A DNA stretch of 34,640 nucleotides from JAHJRN01 sp043805355 (GCA_043805355.1 JAZDIB010000083.1:1-34640); one strand, 5' to 3'. Positions 9,295 to 17,052 are shown, counted from the first letter of the stretch. Made by a program: numbers and translations. The notes: generated from the letters alone by a model not told the origin.

Positions 9295-9323
9295 ATGAAA
9301 CAGCATCGCGGCGCGTCTGTCAA
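9295..9323 (-). promoter_or_regulatory. Candidate promoter for the 8727-9188 gene
   Basis: On the minus strand TTGACA (9318-9323), a 17-bp spacer and TTTCAT (9295-9300) lie about 105 bp before the start codon. The -35 overlaps the loop of the hairpin at 9307-9334, so promoter and terminator functions may be interlocked here. Confidence 0.45.
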
Positions 9324-9340
9324 GACGCGCCGCGGTTTTT
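9307..9340 (+). terminator. Strong hairpin with T-tract downstream of hisS
   Basis: A perfect 12-bp G+C-rich stem (9307-9318 with 9323-9334) has a 4-nt loop and is followed by TTTTT on the plus strand. No plus-strand gene precedes it. In the hisS direction the hairpin is present but the T-tract is poor. It may block antisense transcription into hisS or act weakly in both directions. Confidence 0.6.
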
Positions 9341-9360
9341 CCTTCCTGCCTTCGTCGCGG

Positions 9361-10752
9361 TCAGGCCTGTTCCGTGTCCTTCGTCGGCTCGCTCGCGCCG
9401 TTCCCGAGCTTCCGCTTGATTTCATGCACGACCTTGCGGACGTCCGAAATCTCCTGCGTGCCTGAATCCATGTCGCGGATGATGGCTGTGCCGTCGAGGA
9501 CCTCTTTCTGGCCGATGACGATGGCCCATTTCGCGCCCAGGCGGTTCGCGATCTCCATCTGCGCCTTGATCGAATCCTTCGCGAATGCTTCGCTGGCGCG
9601 GACGCCCGCGATGCGGAGCTCCTCGAACACGGCGAGCGCGCGCTTCCGTCCCTGTTCCCCGAGCTGGGCCACGAACACGTCGACGGGTTGCCGTGACGGC
9701 TTCACGCCGATCTCCTTGAGCCGGGAGACGACGCGATCCATGCCGATGCCGAACCCTGCCGCGGGCGTCGGCCTGCCACCGAGGATCTCCGCGAGCCCGT
9801 CATAACGTCCGCCGCCAGCCAAAGCCGCCTGGGCGAGCTCATCATTCTCACCGTTCGCGAACACTTCGAAGACCGTCTTGGTGTAATAGTCGAGACCGCG
9901 GACGAGGTACGGATCCAGCTGATACGGCACGCCCGTCTCATCGAGGTACTCGAGCACGCGCATGAAGTGCGCCTTGGAGTCCTCGTCGAGCCAGTCCACG
10001 ATCTGCGGCGCCTCGGCCTTCATCTCGACGACGGCCGGATCCTTGGAGTCGAGCAGGCGGAGCGGATTGCGCAGGAGGCGGCGCTTGTCGTCATCCGAGA
10101 GCTTCGCGCGCTTGGAGCGGAAGTACGAGACGAGCGCGTTCTTGTAGTTGGCGCGCGACTCCGGCGTCCCGATGGAATTGATGCGGACCGTGGCCTCGAT
10201 GCCCATCTCCTTCAGGATGATGTAGCACATGAGCGCGAGCTGCGCGTCCGTGACGGCGTCGTCGTCCCCGATGACCTCGCAGCCGAACGTCTGAAACTGG
10301 CGATAGCGACCGTGCTGCGGACGCTCGTGGCGGAACATCGGTCCCATGTACCAGAGTTTCACCGGCTGTGGCAGGTTCACCATCCCGTTCGAGATGTATG
10401 CGCGCATGGCCGGCGCCGTGCCTTCCGGACGCAGGGTCAACTTCTCGGCGCCGCTCGTCTCGAACGAATACATTTCCTTCTCGACGATATCGGTCAGCTT
10501 GCCGATGCCGCGGACGAACAGCGTCGTCTCTTCGAGCACGGGCGTGTCGATGCGCTCAAAGCCGTATGCCATAGCGACCTCGCGCGCCTTGGCGCGGAGC
10601 GCTTCCCAGTACGGCTGGTCGATGGGCAGGAGATCACGCATGCCGCGCGGAGGCATGGAGGGCTGCGGCGCCTTCTTGGCCGGCACGGTCGCGGCACCGC
10701 CCTCGGGCTTCTTCGCGGGTTTCATCGGAGGTCTCTTCGCGGGCATGTTCAT
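9361..10752 (-). CDS. hisS: Histidyl-tRNA synthetase
   Basis: The 463-residue protein charges tRNA-His with histidine in the cytoplasm. Class II synthetase signatures are clear: motif 2 around MFRHERPQHGRYRQF, the histidine signature LVRGLDYYTKTVFEV and motif 3 GFGIGMDRV. A C-terminal anticodon-binding domain follows (DVFVAQLGEQGRKRAL onward). The start at 10752 (MNMPAKRPP) is preferred to longer frames because the upstream lepB stop is at 10772. This start leaves a Lys/Pro/Ala-rich extension of about 35 residues before the conserved PPRGMRDLLP, which is not part of the usual enzyme. The gene follows lepB closely and is likely co-transcribed with it. Confidence 0.95.
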   Translation of the reverse strand: MNMPAKRPPMKPAKKPEGGAATVPAKKAPQPSMPPRGMRDLLPIDQPYWEALRAKAREVAMAYGFERIDTPVLEETTLFVRGIGKLTDIVEKEMYSFETSGAEKLTLRPEGTAPAMRAYISNGMVNLPQPVKLWYMGPMFRHERPQHGRYRQFQTFGCEVIGDDDAVTDAQLALMCYIILKEMGIEATVRINSIGTPESRANYKNALVSYFRSKRAKLSDDDKRRLLRNPLRLLDSKDPAVVEMKAEAPQIVDWLDEDSKAHFMRVLEYLDETGVPYQLDPYLVRGLDYYTKTVFEVFANGENDELAQAALAGGGRYDGLAEILGGRPTPAAGFGIGMDRVVSRLKEIGVKPSRQPVDVFVAQLGEQGRKRALAVFEELRIAGVRASEAFAKDSIKAQMEIANRLGAKWAIVIGQKEVLDGTAIIRDMDSGTQEISDVRKVVHEIKRKLGNGASEPTKDTEQA

Positions 10753-10771
10753 AGGTTCGGGGGTTCGTGGA

Positions 10772-11383
10772 TCACGGGGTCGCTTCGCCGATGTAAGAGG
10801 GGCTCTCGAACGCCTTCCAGCGGTCGAGCGGCCACCCGCGGAGCCAGACACGACCGACGATGTCGTCGCGTTCGATGGGACCGAAGTAGCGCGAGTCCAG
10901 GCTCGAGACGCGGTTGTCGCCCATCACGAAATATTCCCCGGACTTCAAGGTCACGGTGCGTGTCGCGGCCGTGAACTCCTGATCGAGGTATTCCTGTTCC
11001 GGCAGGAGGAACCCGTTCGGCTTCTCGTCGTTGAAGATCTTCACGTTGCCGTTCGCGATCTCCACCGTCTCCCCCGGCAAGCCGATGACGCGCTTGATGA
11101 AGAACTGCTTGGGGTCGTTCGGATAGCGGAACACCACGATATCGCCGCGCTCCGGGTTGCTGAACCGATATGAAAGCTCGTCGATGATGAGGTACTCGTG
11201 GTCGAAGAAGTTCGGCTCCATGGACGCGCCCTTCACGTAGAACGGCTGGACCAGGAAATACCGCACCGGGATGATGATCGCGAGCGAGATGGCGGCGACC
11301 TGGATAAGCTCGAACAGGAAGCTCAAGGCGACCTTCGAACCCGCATCCGCGGACGATTCGGCGCTTTTGCGAAAGAATGACAT
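10772..11383 (-). CDS. lepB: Signal peptidase I
   Basis: The 203-residue S26 peptidase removes signal peptides from exported proteins at the outer face of the membrane. One N-terminal membrane helix (about residues 22-44) precedes the catalytic Ser54 in KGASMEPNF. The general base Lys97 lies in FIKRVIGLPGE, and the C-terminal box SGEYFVMGDNRVSSLDSRYFG is intact. The start is the ATG at 11383; longer frames overlap the upstream gene and lack coding character. It probably processes the surface proteins encoded at the left end of the window. A promoter-like TCGACA/TATCCT pair ends 12 nt before the ATG. Confidence 0.95.
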   Translation of the reverse strand: MSFFRKSAESSADAGSKVALSFLFELIQVAAISLAIIIPVRYFLVQPFYVKGASMEPNFFDHEYLIIDELSYRFSNPERGDIVVFRYPNDPKQFFIKRVIGLPGETVEIANGNVKIFNDEKPNGFLLPEQEYLDQEFTAATRTVTLKSGEYFVMGDNRVSSLDSRYFGPIERDDIVGRVWLRGWPLDRWKAFESPSYIGEATP

Positions 11384-11395
11384 ATAGCACCGTGT

Positions 11396-11424
11396 AGGAT
11401 ATCCCGGTTTTGCGTCCGTGTCGA
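11396..11424 (-). promoter_or_regulatory. Candidate promoter for lepB-hisS
   Basis: On the minus strand TCGACA (11419-11424), a 17-bp spacer and TATCCT (11396-11401) are seen. The predicted transcript would have a leader of only about 6 nt before the lepB ATG. Confidence 0.55.
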
Positions 11425-11429
11425 GGGGC

Positions 11430-11921
11430 TTATGCCGCGCCGTGGCACTCGCCGTACTTTTTCCCGGACCCGCAGAAACATGTCCGTTCCTCGCGGTCTT
11501 CGGCCGTGAGCCAAGAACTCGATTGGACCTTGCCGCCATGGCCGATGCCGTAGGCCATCTGGATGCCCAATTCCTCGCAGACCGCGTCCTCCGGCACGTT
11601 GCCCGGCTTGCGGTCCCCGCCGTTCGCGAAGATGTGCGGCCGCACGGCTCGTAGGTCGGCACAGACGCTCGTATCCTCGCACGCCGACCCGTGCGACGTG
11701 AGGACCACGCGGCTGACCCCGCGAATCGCCTCGATGACCTCTTTTCGTTCCCGCTCGTTCATGAAGACGTGCCCCTTCTTGTTCCGGAGCCAGTGGTCGT
11801 TGTTCAAGATGACGACGAGCTCGTCGCCGAGCGCGGCGGCCTCGCGGATCATCCGCACGTGCCCGACGTGGACGGGATCGAATCCGCCGCTCACGGCGAC
11901 GATGATGGGTTCGGTGGACAT
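11430..11921 (-). CDS. Cytidylyltransferase-like protein with SEC-C tail
   Basis: The 163-residue protein begins with a nucleotidyltransferase fold: SGGFDPVHVGHVRMI holds the HxGH motif (His18, His21), and a later NGGDRKPGN segment matches the second active-site region. This places it near the RfaE-C/glycerol-3-phosphate cytidylyltransferase families. The last 16 residues form a SEC-C zinc-binding motif (Cys148, Cys150, Cys159, His160), as in the tail of SecA. The true substrate cannot be read from sequence. The start at 11921 fits the conserved N-terminus. It lies just upstream of lepB in the same direction, so a role near the export machinery is possible but only inferred. Confidence 0.85.
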   Translation of the reverse strand: MSTEPIIVAVSGGFDPVHVGHVRMIREAAALGDELVVILNNDHWLRNKKGHVFMNERERKEVIEAIRGVSRVVLTSHGSACEDTSVCADLRAVRPHIFANGGDRKPGNVPEDAVCEELGIQMAYGIGHGGKVQSSSWLTAEDREERTCFCGSGKKYGECHGAA

Positions 11922-11955
11922 ATGGAGGAAGGTTAGCACGTCGCATGCCGAGACG

Positions 11956-11977
11956 AAAAAGACCCCGTTCAGGGGCC
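11956..11977 (-). terminator. Terminator of tRNA-Val
   Basis: A 6-bp stem (11961-11966 with 11972-11977, one G-T pair) with a 5-nt loop is followed on the minus strand by TTTTT. It lies 7 nt after the tRNA 3' end. Confidence 0.75.
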
Positions 11978-11984
11978 TTCTCGA

Positions 11985-12061
11985 TGGTGGACGCACCAGG
12001 ATTCGAACCTGGGACCTTTCGGATGTGAACCGAACGCTCTAACCAACTGAGCTATGCGTCC
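11985..12061 (-). tRNA. tRNA-Val (CAC anticodon)
   Basis: The minus strand folds into a standard cloverleaf. The acceptor pairs GGACGCA with TGCGTCC, the D arm is GCTCAGTTGGTTAGAGC, the anticodon stem is TTCGG/CCGAA around loop TTCACAT, and the T arm contains GGTTCGAATCC. The anticodon CAC reads GUG valine codons. The 3' CCA end is encoded in the DNA. Confidence 0.96.
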
Positions 12062-12068
12062 TTGCTTG

Positions 12069-12098
12069 TGTCATTCCCGCGCAGGCGGGAACCCAGAA
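12069..12098. repeat. dRS3-like palindromic repeat, single copy
   Basis: This 30-bp element begins TGTCATTCCCGCGCAGGCGG and ends AACCCAGAA. Its core, TTCCC-8N-GGGAA, resembles the Neisseria dRS3 pattern. Sibling copies in the window lie at 13096, 13421, 20236, 20290 and 24678. Confidence 0.85.
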
Positions 12099-12152
12099 AT
12101 CCGACGAACAGCGGGGTTCGCGTCTCGCCGCACGATGATACATACTACCGAC

Positions 12153-13073
12153 ATGACTGACAAGACCCGCCATCACGTCGCCGACCTCCTCTCCGAGGCC
12201 TCGCGCGAGCTCCAGCCGAAGCGCATCCGCTGCGCCATGGACCGCGGCCTCGGCCGCCTCGAAGCCGAGATCCTCCTCGGCCACGTCCTGAAGAAGGATC
12301 TCGCGTGGCTCCTCACCCACTCCGGCGATCCGGTCCGCGGCACACAGGTCGCGCTCTTCCGTTCCCTCGTCCGCCGACGGACACGGCATGAACCTATCGC
12401 CTATCTGACCGGAACGCGCGGGTTCTACGGCCGCGACTTCGTGACGGACAAGCGCGCGCTCATCCCCCGCCCCGAGACCGAAATCTTGGTCGACCTGACG
12501 CTGGCCGCGATGCGCCGCGGACCGACGAGCCGCGACCTCGTGTGGGACGTCGGCACGGGAAGCGGCGCCGTCGCGATCTCCGTCGCCAAGGCCATCGCTC
12601 CACGCAAGGTCCTCGCGACCGACGTCTCCGACGACGCGCTCCGCCTCGCGAGGAAGAACGCGAAGCTGCTCCGCGCGTCGAACGTCACGTTCCTCCATGC
12701 CGATCTCCTCGACGCCGACGTCCGCGACGTGCTCGACAAGCATCGCCGCGCAGACGCGGGAGGTCGTCTCTTCATCGCCGCGAACCTCCCCTATCTCCCG
12801 ATGTCGGACCGAAAGCATATCGACAAGGACGTCGTCGACTTTGAACCGTCCTCCGCGCTCTTCGCCGAGAAAGGTGGCCTTGCGCTCGTCGAGAGATTCC
12901 TCCGTCAGCTCGCCTCGTTCGACGTCCACTTCACATCCGCGTTCCTCGAATTCGACACGCCTCAATCAAAAAAAATCCGCGCCCTCGCACGGACCATCTA
13001 CCCCCACGCGACGATTACCATCCACAAGGACCTCGCCCACCGCGACCGCGTACTGGAGATCACGAATCAATAG
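12153..13073 (+). CDS. prmC: Release factor glutamine methyltransferase PrmC/HemK
   Basis: The 306-residue protein would methylate the GGQ glutamine of peptide-chain release factors using S-adenosylmethionine. The N-terminal helical domain contains the GLGRLEAEILLGHVL segment. Further on are the linker RHEPIAYLTGTRGFYGRDF, IPRPETEILVDL, the SAM motif VWDVGTGSGAVAIS and the C-terminal HRDRVLEI. The substrate-binding NPPY tetrapeptide reads NLPY here (AANLPYLP), a departure from the canonical motif. The ATG at 12153 is chosen; an in-frame ATG at 12135 is possible. A CATACT box ends 6 nt before 12153, which would give a nearly leaderless mRNA. Confidence 0.9.
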   Translation: MTDKTRHHVADLLSEASRELQPKRIRCAMDRGLGRLEAEILLGHVLKKDLAWLLTHSGDPVRGTQVALFRSLVRRRTRHEPIAYLTGTRGFYGRDFVTDKRALIPRPETEILVDLTLAAMRRGPTSRDLVWDVGTGSGAVAISVAKAIAPRKVLATDVSDDALRLARKNAKLLRASNVTFLHADLLDADVRDVLDKHRRADAGGRLFIAANLPYLPMSDRKHIDKDVVDFEPSSALFAEKGGLALVERFLRQLASFDVHFTSAFLEFDTPQSKKIRALARTIYPHATITIHKDLAHRDRVLEITNQ

Positions 13074-13095
13074 GAATCGATTTTGCACCCCCCCC

Positions 13096-13125
13096 TGTCA
13101 TTCCCGCGCAGGCGGGAATCCAGAC
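13096..13125. repeat. Left palindromic repeat of the GIY-YIG cassette
   Basis: A 30-bp copy of the TGTCATTCCC family, ending AATCCAGAC. It ends 3 bp before the GIY-YIG start codon and is the inverted partner of 13421-13450. Confidence 0.9.
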
Positions 13126-13128
13126 AAC

Positions 13129-13419
13129 ATGAAAACGTACTTCGTCTACATCCTCGCAAGCGGAAAAAACGGGACGCTCTACATCGGCGTCACATCAGAT
13201 TTGGACAAACGAATTGTCGAACATCAGACCGAAGTCGTCGACGGGTTCACGAAACGATACGGGGTCAAAGCGCTCGTCCACTTCGAAGAGACGACGGATG
13301 TCCACGCCGCGCTCCAAAGAGAGAAGCAGCTCAAGAAATGGAATCGCGCCTGGAAACTTCGGCTCATCGAGGAACAGAATCCCGGGTGGAGGGACCTGAC
13401 TGAAGTTTTCTCAACGTGA
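13129..13419 (+). CDS. GIY-YIG nuclease-superfamily protein (UPF0213-like)
   Basis: The 96-residue protein matches small single-domain GIY-YIG proteins. It begins MKTYFVYILASGKNGTLYIG, where VYI and YIG are the two halves of the motif. DLDKRIVEHQ follows with the conserved Arg, and a central LQREKQLKKWNRAWK helix and a terminal NPGWRDLTE are seen. Members are often annotated as endonucleases, but few have a known role. The gene fills the space between two inverted palindromes almost exactly (3 bp and 1 bp away), and no Shine-Dalgarno is visible. The arrangement looks like a compact cassette; any mobilising activity is inference. Confidence 0.9.
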   Translation: MKTYFVYILASGKNGTLYIGVTSDLDKRIVEHQTEVVDGFTKRYGVKALVHFEETTDVHAALQREKQLKKWNRAWKLRLIEEQNPGWRDLTEVFST

Positions 13420-13420
13420 T

Positions 13421-13450
13421 TTCTGGATTCCCGCCTACGCGGGAATGACA
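13421..13450. repeat. Right palindromic repeat of the GIY-YIG cassette
   Basis: This is the inverted copy of 13096-13125, starting 1 bp after the GIY-YIG stop codon. Read on the minus strand it begins TGTCATTCCCGCG and differs from its partner at two positions, one in the spacer of the palindrome. Confidence 0.9.
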
Positions 13451-13454
13451 AAAA

Positions 13455-13901
13455 CTAAACAATTCTGGGAATGATGTCTGAAGATTTCGCTTTTGGCAGT
13501 GCCTGAAGCTGCTTCAGCGATATGCTTATCTCTCCACTCTTTGAGAGTTTCTTGTGCGACAAGGAATCCCAAACTCGTTTTCCATCGCCATTGTAAATTT
13601 CCTTAAATGTCCCATCTGATCTGATAAGAAATACAAGCAGCAGGTCAGATGGCCCTTTCAAATCAACGGAATCTCTTTGTGTGGCTTTTATCTGAACTTC
13701 CCTATCGTTCAACCTCCCGTCATGATCCTTCCGTCCAGGTGGATATAGTTCAACTCCGTAGTATGTTTTTGCATACACCTCGCCAATGCTCCCGATCGTA
13801 TGTCCATCCAATGTAAAAGGACGGCCCGTGTACTCCGTAAGCTTTGCTGCAACCAAAAATAGTTCCGCGACAAGCCGTTGAACAGTGTCGTTACTCTGCA
13901 T
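13455..13901 (-). CDS. DUF6998-like protein, AT-rich
   Basis: The 148-residue protein contains FTLDGHTIGSIGEVYAKTYY, then a DREVQIKAT motif and a VFLIRSDGTFKEIYNG segment, which I associate with the DUF6998 family. The IGE, D and QIK residues are spaced like a restriction-endonuclease-like fold, but nuclease activity is only a guess. Base composition is clearly lower in G+C than all neighbours, and AGA/TTT/AAA codons are frequent, suggesting recent transfer. It begins 17 nt after the murA stop and is probably read with that operon. The start at 13901 is the in-frame ATG nearest the conserved part. Confidence 0.7.
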   Translation of the reverse strand: MQSNDTVQRLVAELFLVAAKLTEYTGRPFTLDGHTIGSIGEVYAKTYYGVELYPPGRKDHDGRLNDREVQIKATQRDSVDLKGPSDLLLVFLIRSDGTFKEIYNGDGKRVWDSLSHKKLSKSGEISISLKQLQALPKAKSSDIIPRIV

Positions 13902-13918
13902 AGCATCAATTTTTTTCG

Positions 13919-15244
13919 TTACCCCTCCACCTCGATGTCCGCGCCGAGGGCTTTCAGTTTGCCGATGATGTCCTCGTAGCCGCGTTCGATGAGCTCGACG
14001 TTCGTGAGGCGCGAGGTGCCGTCCGCGATGAGCGCGGCGATGAGATAGGAGAAGCCGGCGCGCAGGTCCGGGATGCGGATGTCCGCGGCCTTGAGCGGCG
14101 TGGGCCCGACGATGACGGCGCTGTGGCGGTAGTCGCGGTTCACGAACCGGCACGCCTTGCTGCCGAGGCACTCGCGGTGGAGCTGGATGTTCGCCTGCAT
14201 GCGCGTGAGCGCCTCCGTGTAGCCGAACCGGTCCTCGAACACGGTCTCGTGCACGATGGAGACGCCTTCGGCCTGCGTGAGGAGCATCACGAACGGCTGC
14301 TGCCAGTCGGTCATGAATCCGGGGTGCACGTCCGTCTCGAGGGCGATGGGGAAGAGCCGCTCCGCCTTGCTCACGCGGATGCCATCCTCCTCGATCTTGA
14401 ACGGGACGCCGACGCGGCGGAGCGCGTTCAGGAACGAGAGGAGGTCGTCCTGCCGCGCGTCGCGCACGAGCACGTCGCCGCCCGTGATGGCCGCGGCCAC
14501 CAGAAACGACGCGGCCTCGATGCGGTCCGGGATGACGCGATGCTCGGCGCCGCGCAGCGTCGGGACGCCCTCGATGACCCACGTGCGGTTGACGTCGAGG
14601 TTGATGATGGCGCCCATGGACTGCAGGAGCTTCGCGAGGTCGAGGATCTCCGGCTCCATGGCCGCGTTCTGGATGATGGTCGTGCCTTCGGCCTTCACGG
14701 CCGCGAGCATCGCGTTCTCGGTCGCGCCGACGGACGGGTACGTGAGCGTGATGACCGTGCCCTTGAGCCGTTTCGCGGTCGCCGTGAAGGTATGTTCATC
14801 GCAGGAGATGGTCGCACCCATGGACTTGAGCGCCGCGAGATGGAAATCGACCGGTCGCGCGCCGATGGTACAGCCGCCGAGCGCGGGGATGCGCGCTTCG
14901 CCGAACCGATGGATGAGCGGCCCCATGAGCAGGATGGGGATGCGGTTCTTCCGGCTCAAGGCCTCGGCCACCTCCGGCGTGTTCACGCTCGACGCGTCGA
15001 CCGTGACGGTGCCGTCCGAAAAGGACACGGTGGCGCCAAGCCCCTTCAGCATGTCGAGCGTGACATGCACGTCGCCGATGTCCGGGACGTTATGGAGCGT
15101 TACGGGTTCGTCCGCGAGCAGGGCCGCCACGATCTCTTTCGTGGCCGCGTTCTTCGCGCCGGAGATCCGGATCTCGCCCGTGAGGGGCGAACCGCCTCGG
15201 ATGGCATACGCGCGTGTCGGTGCGGCGTCGTTCGTCATAGGCAT
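13919..15244 (-). CDS. murA: UDP-GlcNAc 1-carboxyvinyltransferase MurA
   Basis: The 441-residue enzyme makes the first committed step of peptidoglycan synthesis by transferring enolpyruvate from PEP to UDP-GlcNAc in the cytoplasm. The N-terminal SGAKNAATK motif holds Lys31 and Asn32. The catalytic Cys125 is present in LGGCTIGARPVD, so the enzyme would be of the fosfomycin-sensitive Cys type. Full EPSP-synthase-like length is conserved to the C-terminal DLRAGFSYLIAALIADG. It starts 6 nt after the DUF3048 stop and is clearly in the rplY-DUF3048-murA operon. An alternative ATG lies two codons in (15238). Confidence 0.96.
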   Translation of the reverse strand: MPMTNDAAPTRAYAIRGGSPLTGEIRISGAKNAATKEIVAALLADEPVTLHNVPDIGDVHVTLDMLKGLGATVSFSDGTVTVDASSVNTPEVAEALSRKNRIPILLMGPLIHRFGEARIPALGGCTIGARPVDFHLAALKSMGATISCDEHTFTATAKRLKGTVITLTYPSVGATENAMLAAVKAEGTTIIQNAAMEPEILDLAKLLQSMGAIINLDVNRTWVIEGVPTLRGAEHRVIPDRIEAASFLVAAAITGGDVLVRDARQDDLLSFLNALRRVGVPFKIEEDGIRVSKAERLFPIALETDVHPGFMTDWQQPFVMLLTQAEGVSIVHETVFEDRFGYTEALTRMQANIQLHRECLGSKACRFVNRDYRHSAVIVGPTPLKAADIRIPDLRAGFSYLIAALIADGTSRLTNVELIERGYEDIIGKLKALGADIEVEG

Positions 15245-15250
15245 CGAATA

Positions 15251-16330
15251 TTACTCCGCGGACGGTGCCGGCGCCATCGCCGGATCCGTGACGACGGAGA
15301 TCCACGTCTTGCCGGGCCGGAACATCGCGTCATTGCCGTCCGTCGTCTCGAACCGGAGCCAAGATCCTTCCGTGCGGTGCCACGTCACGTCGAACCGCTT
15401 GCCGTCCCGGAACAGCCACGCCTTGCCGCTGCCGGTCGTGCGGACCTTGAGGCGACCGACGGCGTCCAGGACCCGTTCCTCCGTCAGGAGGATGATGACG
15501 TTCATCGATGTCACGACCGTGCCGTCCGCGTCATGCTGGACGGACCCGGCCTGCGACCGCGTGTAGGCGTCCGTCGCCGCGTCGTATGACCACGTCGCGG
15601 TGAACGTCCCGCCGTACGGCACGCGGACGTCGGTGACATCGCCCGTCTCGATGGCATCCTCGGGGTTCACATACCGCCACGGTGCGATGACGGTGCCGTC
15701 GTTCCATTCCTTCGAATCGCTCGCGGCGCGGAGTTCCTCCATGGAAGTGTAAATATTGTGCGGCGCGGAACGCTTGGACGACCGCCAGAACCGGTTGCCG
15801 TTCGCGAACTCGTCCAGGTCGCGGAACCCCACGGTCTTCCGGATGAGGGCGAGCGCGTCCGAGCTGCCGCCGCAATGGGCATAGACCGCGTCCAACGCGG
15901 ACGCGAACTCCACGTAGTACGGACGCGCGCTCCGCACCGGACCGATCTGGTCCGCGGTGCTGGTCGCGTCGAACACGAGCATGAGCCGCGTGATGCCGCC
16001 TTCCACCGGCGCTTCGACGACGAGATTCGCGTCAGCCGGCCCCATGAGCGGTCGCGCTTCCGGCGCGTTCTCCACCATCACGGCATACGGCTGGAGCGCC
16101 TCCTCCCCTTCCGTGACGAGGACGCCGTCGAGGCGCCGCACGGCCATGCCTGTCGAGGAGGTCGTCTCGGTCGGAGGCGTCGTCGGAGGAAGGTTGTCCG
16201 TCTTCCGGAACGTGCCACGAATGGACAGGGTGATGAACGTCCCGCAGAGCAGGAGAATCAAAACGGCCCCGCCCGCGAGCTGCGGCCAGGACCGTTTCAG
16301 GAACGTCTCGATCGAACCGGCGTTCATCAT
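15251..16330 (-). CDS. DUF3048 (YerB-like) membrane-anchored protein
   Basis: The 359-residue protein has one membrane helix at about residues 16-38 (LAGGAVLILLLCGTFITLS) and a Thr/Pro linker. The DUF3048 core follows: YAVMVENAPEARPLMGPADA, GGITRLMLVF, IGPVRSARPYYVEFA and AHCGGS. The C-terminal DUF3048_C part contains VIILLTEERVLDAVGR and a terminal WISVV strand. The family is extracytoplasmic and uncharacterised in most bacteria. The start (two consecutive ATGs) overlaps the rplY stop by 4 nt, indicating translational coupling. Placement just before murA suggests a cell-envelope role. Confidence 0.9.
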   Translation of the reverse strand: MMNAGSIETFLKRSWPQLAGGAVLILLLCGTFITLSIRGTFRKTDNLPPTTPPTETTSSTGMAVRRLDGVLVTEGEEALQPYAVMVENAPEARPLMGPADANLVVEAPVEGGITRLMLVFDATSTADQIGPVRSARPYYVEFASALDAVYAHCGGSSDALALIRKTVGFRDLDEFANGNRFWRSSKRSAPHNIYTSMEELRAASDSKEWNDGTVIAPWRYVNPEDAIETGDVTDVRVPYGGTFTATWSYDAATDAYTRSQAGSVQHDADGTVVTSMNVIILLTEERVLDAVGRLKVRTTGSGKAWLFRDGKRFDVTWHRTEGSWLRFETTDGNDAMFRPGKTWISVVTDPAMAPAPSAE

Positions 16331-17007
16331 TCGACTTTCGCTTCCTCGGCCTTTGTGGCCTCTTCCGCCGCCTTCTTCTCTTCCGCTTCCGTCTTCACGG
16401 CCGTCACGTCGCCGACCTTTGATTCCTCCTCCATCTTCTTCAGCTGTTCCTCGGTCATCGGTGCGACGACGGTCGCGATGGTCGTCGTGGCCACCTCCGC
16501 CACCTTGACGCCCTTCGGCAGGGCGAGGTCCGCGACGGTGATGGTGTCCTCGAACGTCTTGAGCACGGAAAGGTCCACCGTGATCTCGTGCGGCAGGTCG
16601 GCCGGGAGACACGAGACGGTCAGGGTCTCATACGGATGGACGAGCGTGCCGGCGAGCTCCTTCACGGCCGGCGCGTCGTTCGCGAAGATGATCGGGACGT
16701 CGACGGTGATTTCCTCGTCCATGCGGATCTGACGCAGGTCCACGTGGCGCGGACGCATGGTGAGCGGATGCAGCTGGATCTCCTGCACGAGCGCCTTCAC
16801 GGCCTCGGTCCCGTCGATGGAGACGTCGATGACGGACGAGGAGCCGGCGCTGCGGTAGAGCTTGATGAACTCGGACATCCCCAAGGAGACCGCTTTCGGT
16901 TCGATGCCGTGTCCGTAGATGATGGCCGGGATGAGCCCCGCGTTCCGGACCTTCGTCGCCTGTCGTCCCAGGTCCGTCCGGCTGGCTGCAGTGAGGGTTC
17001 GTGTCAT
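16327..17007 (-). CDS. rplY: 50S ribosomal protein L25 (TL5/CTC type)
   Basis: The 226-residue protein has the N-terminal L25 domain that binds 5S rRNA (about 1-92; GRQATKVRNAGLIPAIIYGH is diagnostic). The C-terminal TL5/CTC beta domain (about 95-185) includes VDVPIIFANDAPAVKE and LPADLPHEITVDLSVL. A low-complexity Lys/Glu/Ala tail ends it. The start at 17007 gives the family N-terminus MTRTLTAASRTDLG. A consensus TTGACA promoter lies just upstream, and the promoter -35 overlaps the stop codon of the DGR reverse transcriptase. First gene of the rplY-DUF3048-murA operon. Confidence 0.95.
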   Translation of the reverse strand: MTRTLTAASRTDLGRQATKVRNAGLIPAIIYGHGIEPKAVSLGMSEFIKLYRSAGSSSVIDVSIDGTEAVKALVQEIQLHPLTMRPRHVDLRQIRMDEEITVDVPIIFANDAPAVKELAGTLVHPYETLTVSCLPADLPHEITVDLSVLKTFEDTITVADLALPKGVKVAEVATTTIATVVAPMTEEQLKKMEEESKVGDVTAVKTEAEEKKAAEEATKAEEAKVE

Positions 17008-17023
17008 AGGGTTACGTGCGCGA

Positions 17024-17052
17024 AAGATAGGATAATACCGGATGTTTGTCAA
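17024..17052 (-). promoter_or_regulatory. Promoter of the rplY operon
   Basis: On the minus strand TTGACA (17047-17052), a 17-bp spacer and TATCTT (17024-17029) are seen. The -35 overlaps the last codons and stop of the reverse transcriptase gene. Confidence 0.75.

Noticed and set aside
9307..9340. Perfect plus-strand terminator as sign of a plus-strand gene upstream
   Set aside because: The plus strand from 8596 to 9306 has no frame with homology; the minus-strand orphan explains the region.
12039..12965. Minus-strand open frame opposite prmC
   Set aside because: It overlaps the tRNA and mirrors PrmC, whose motifs are clear on the plus strand.
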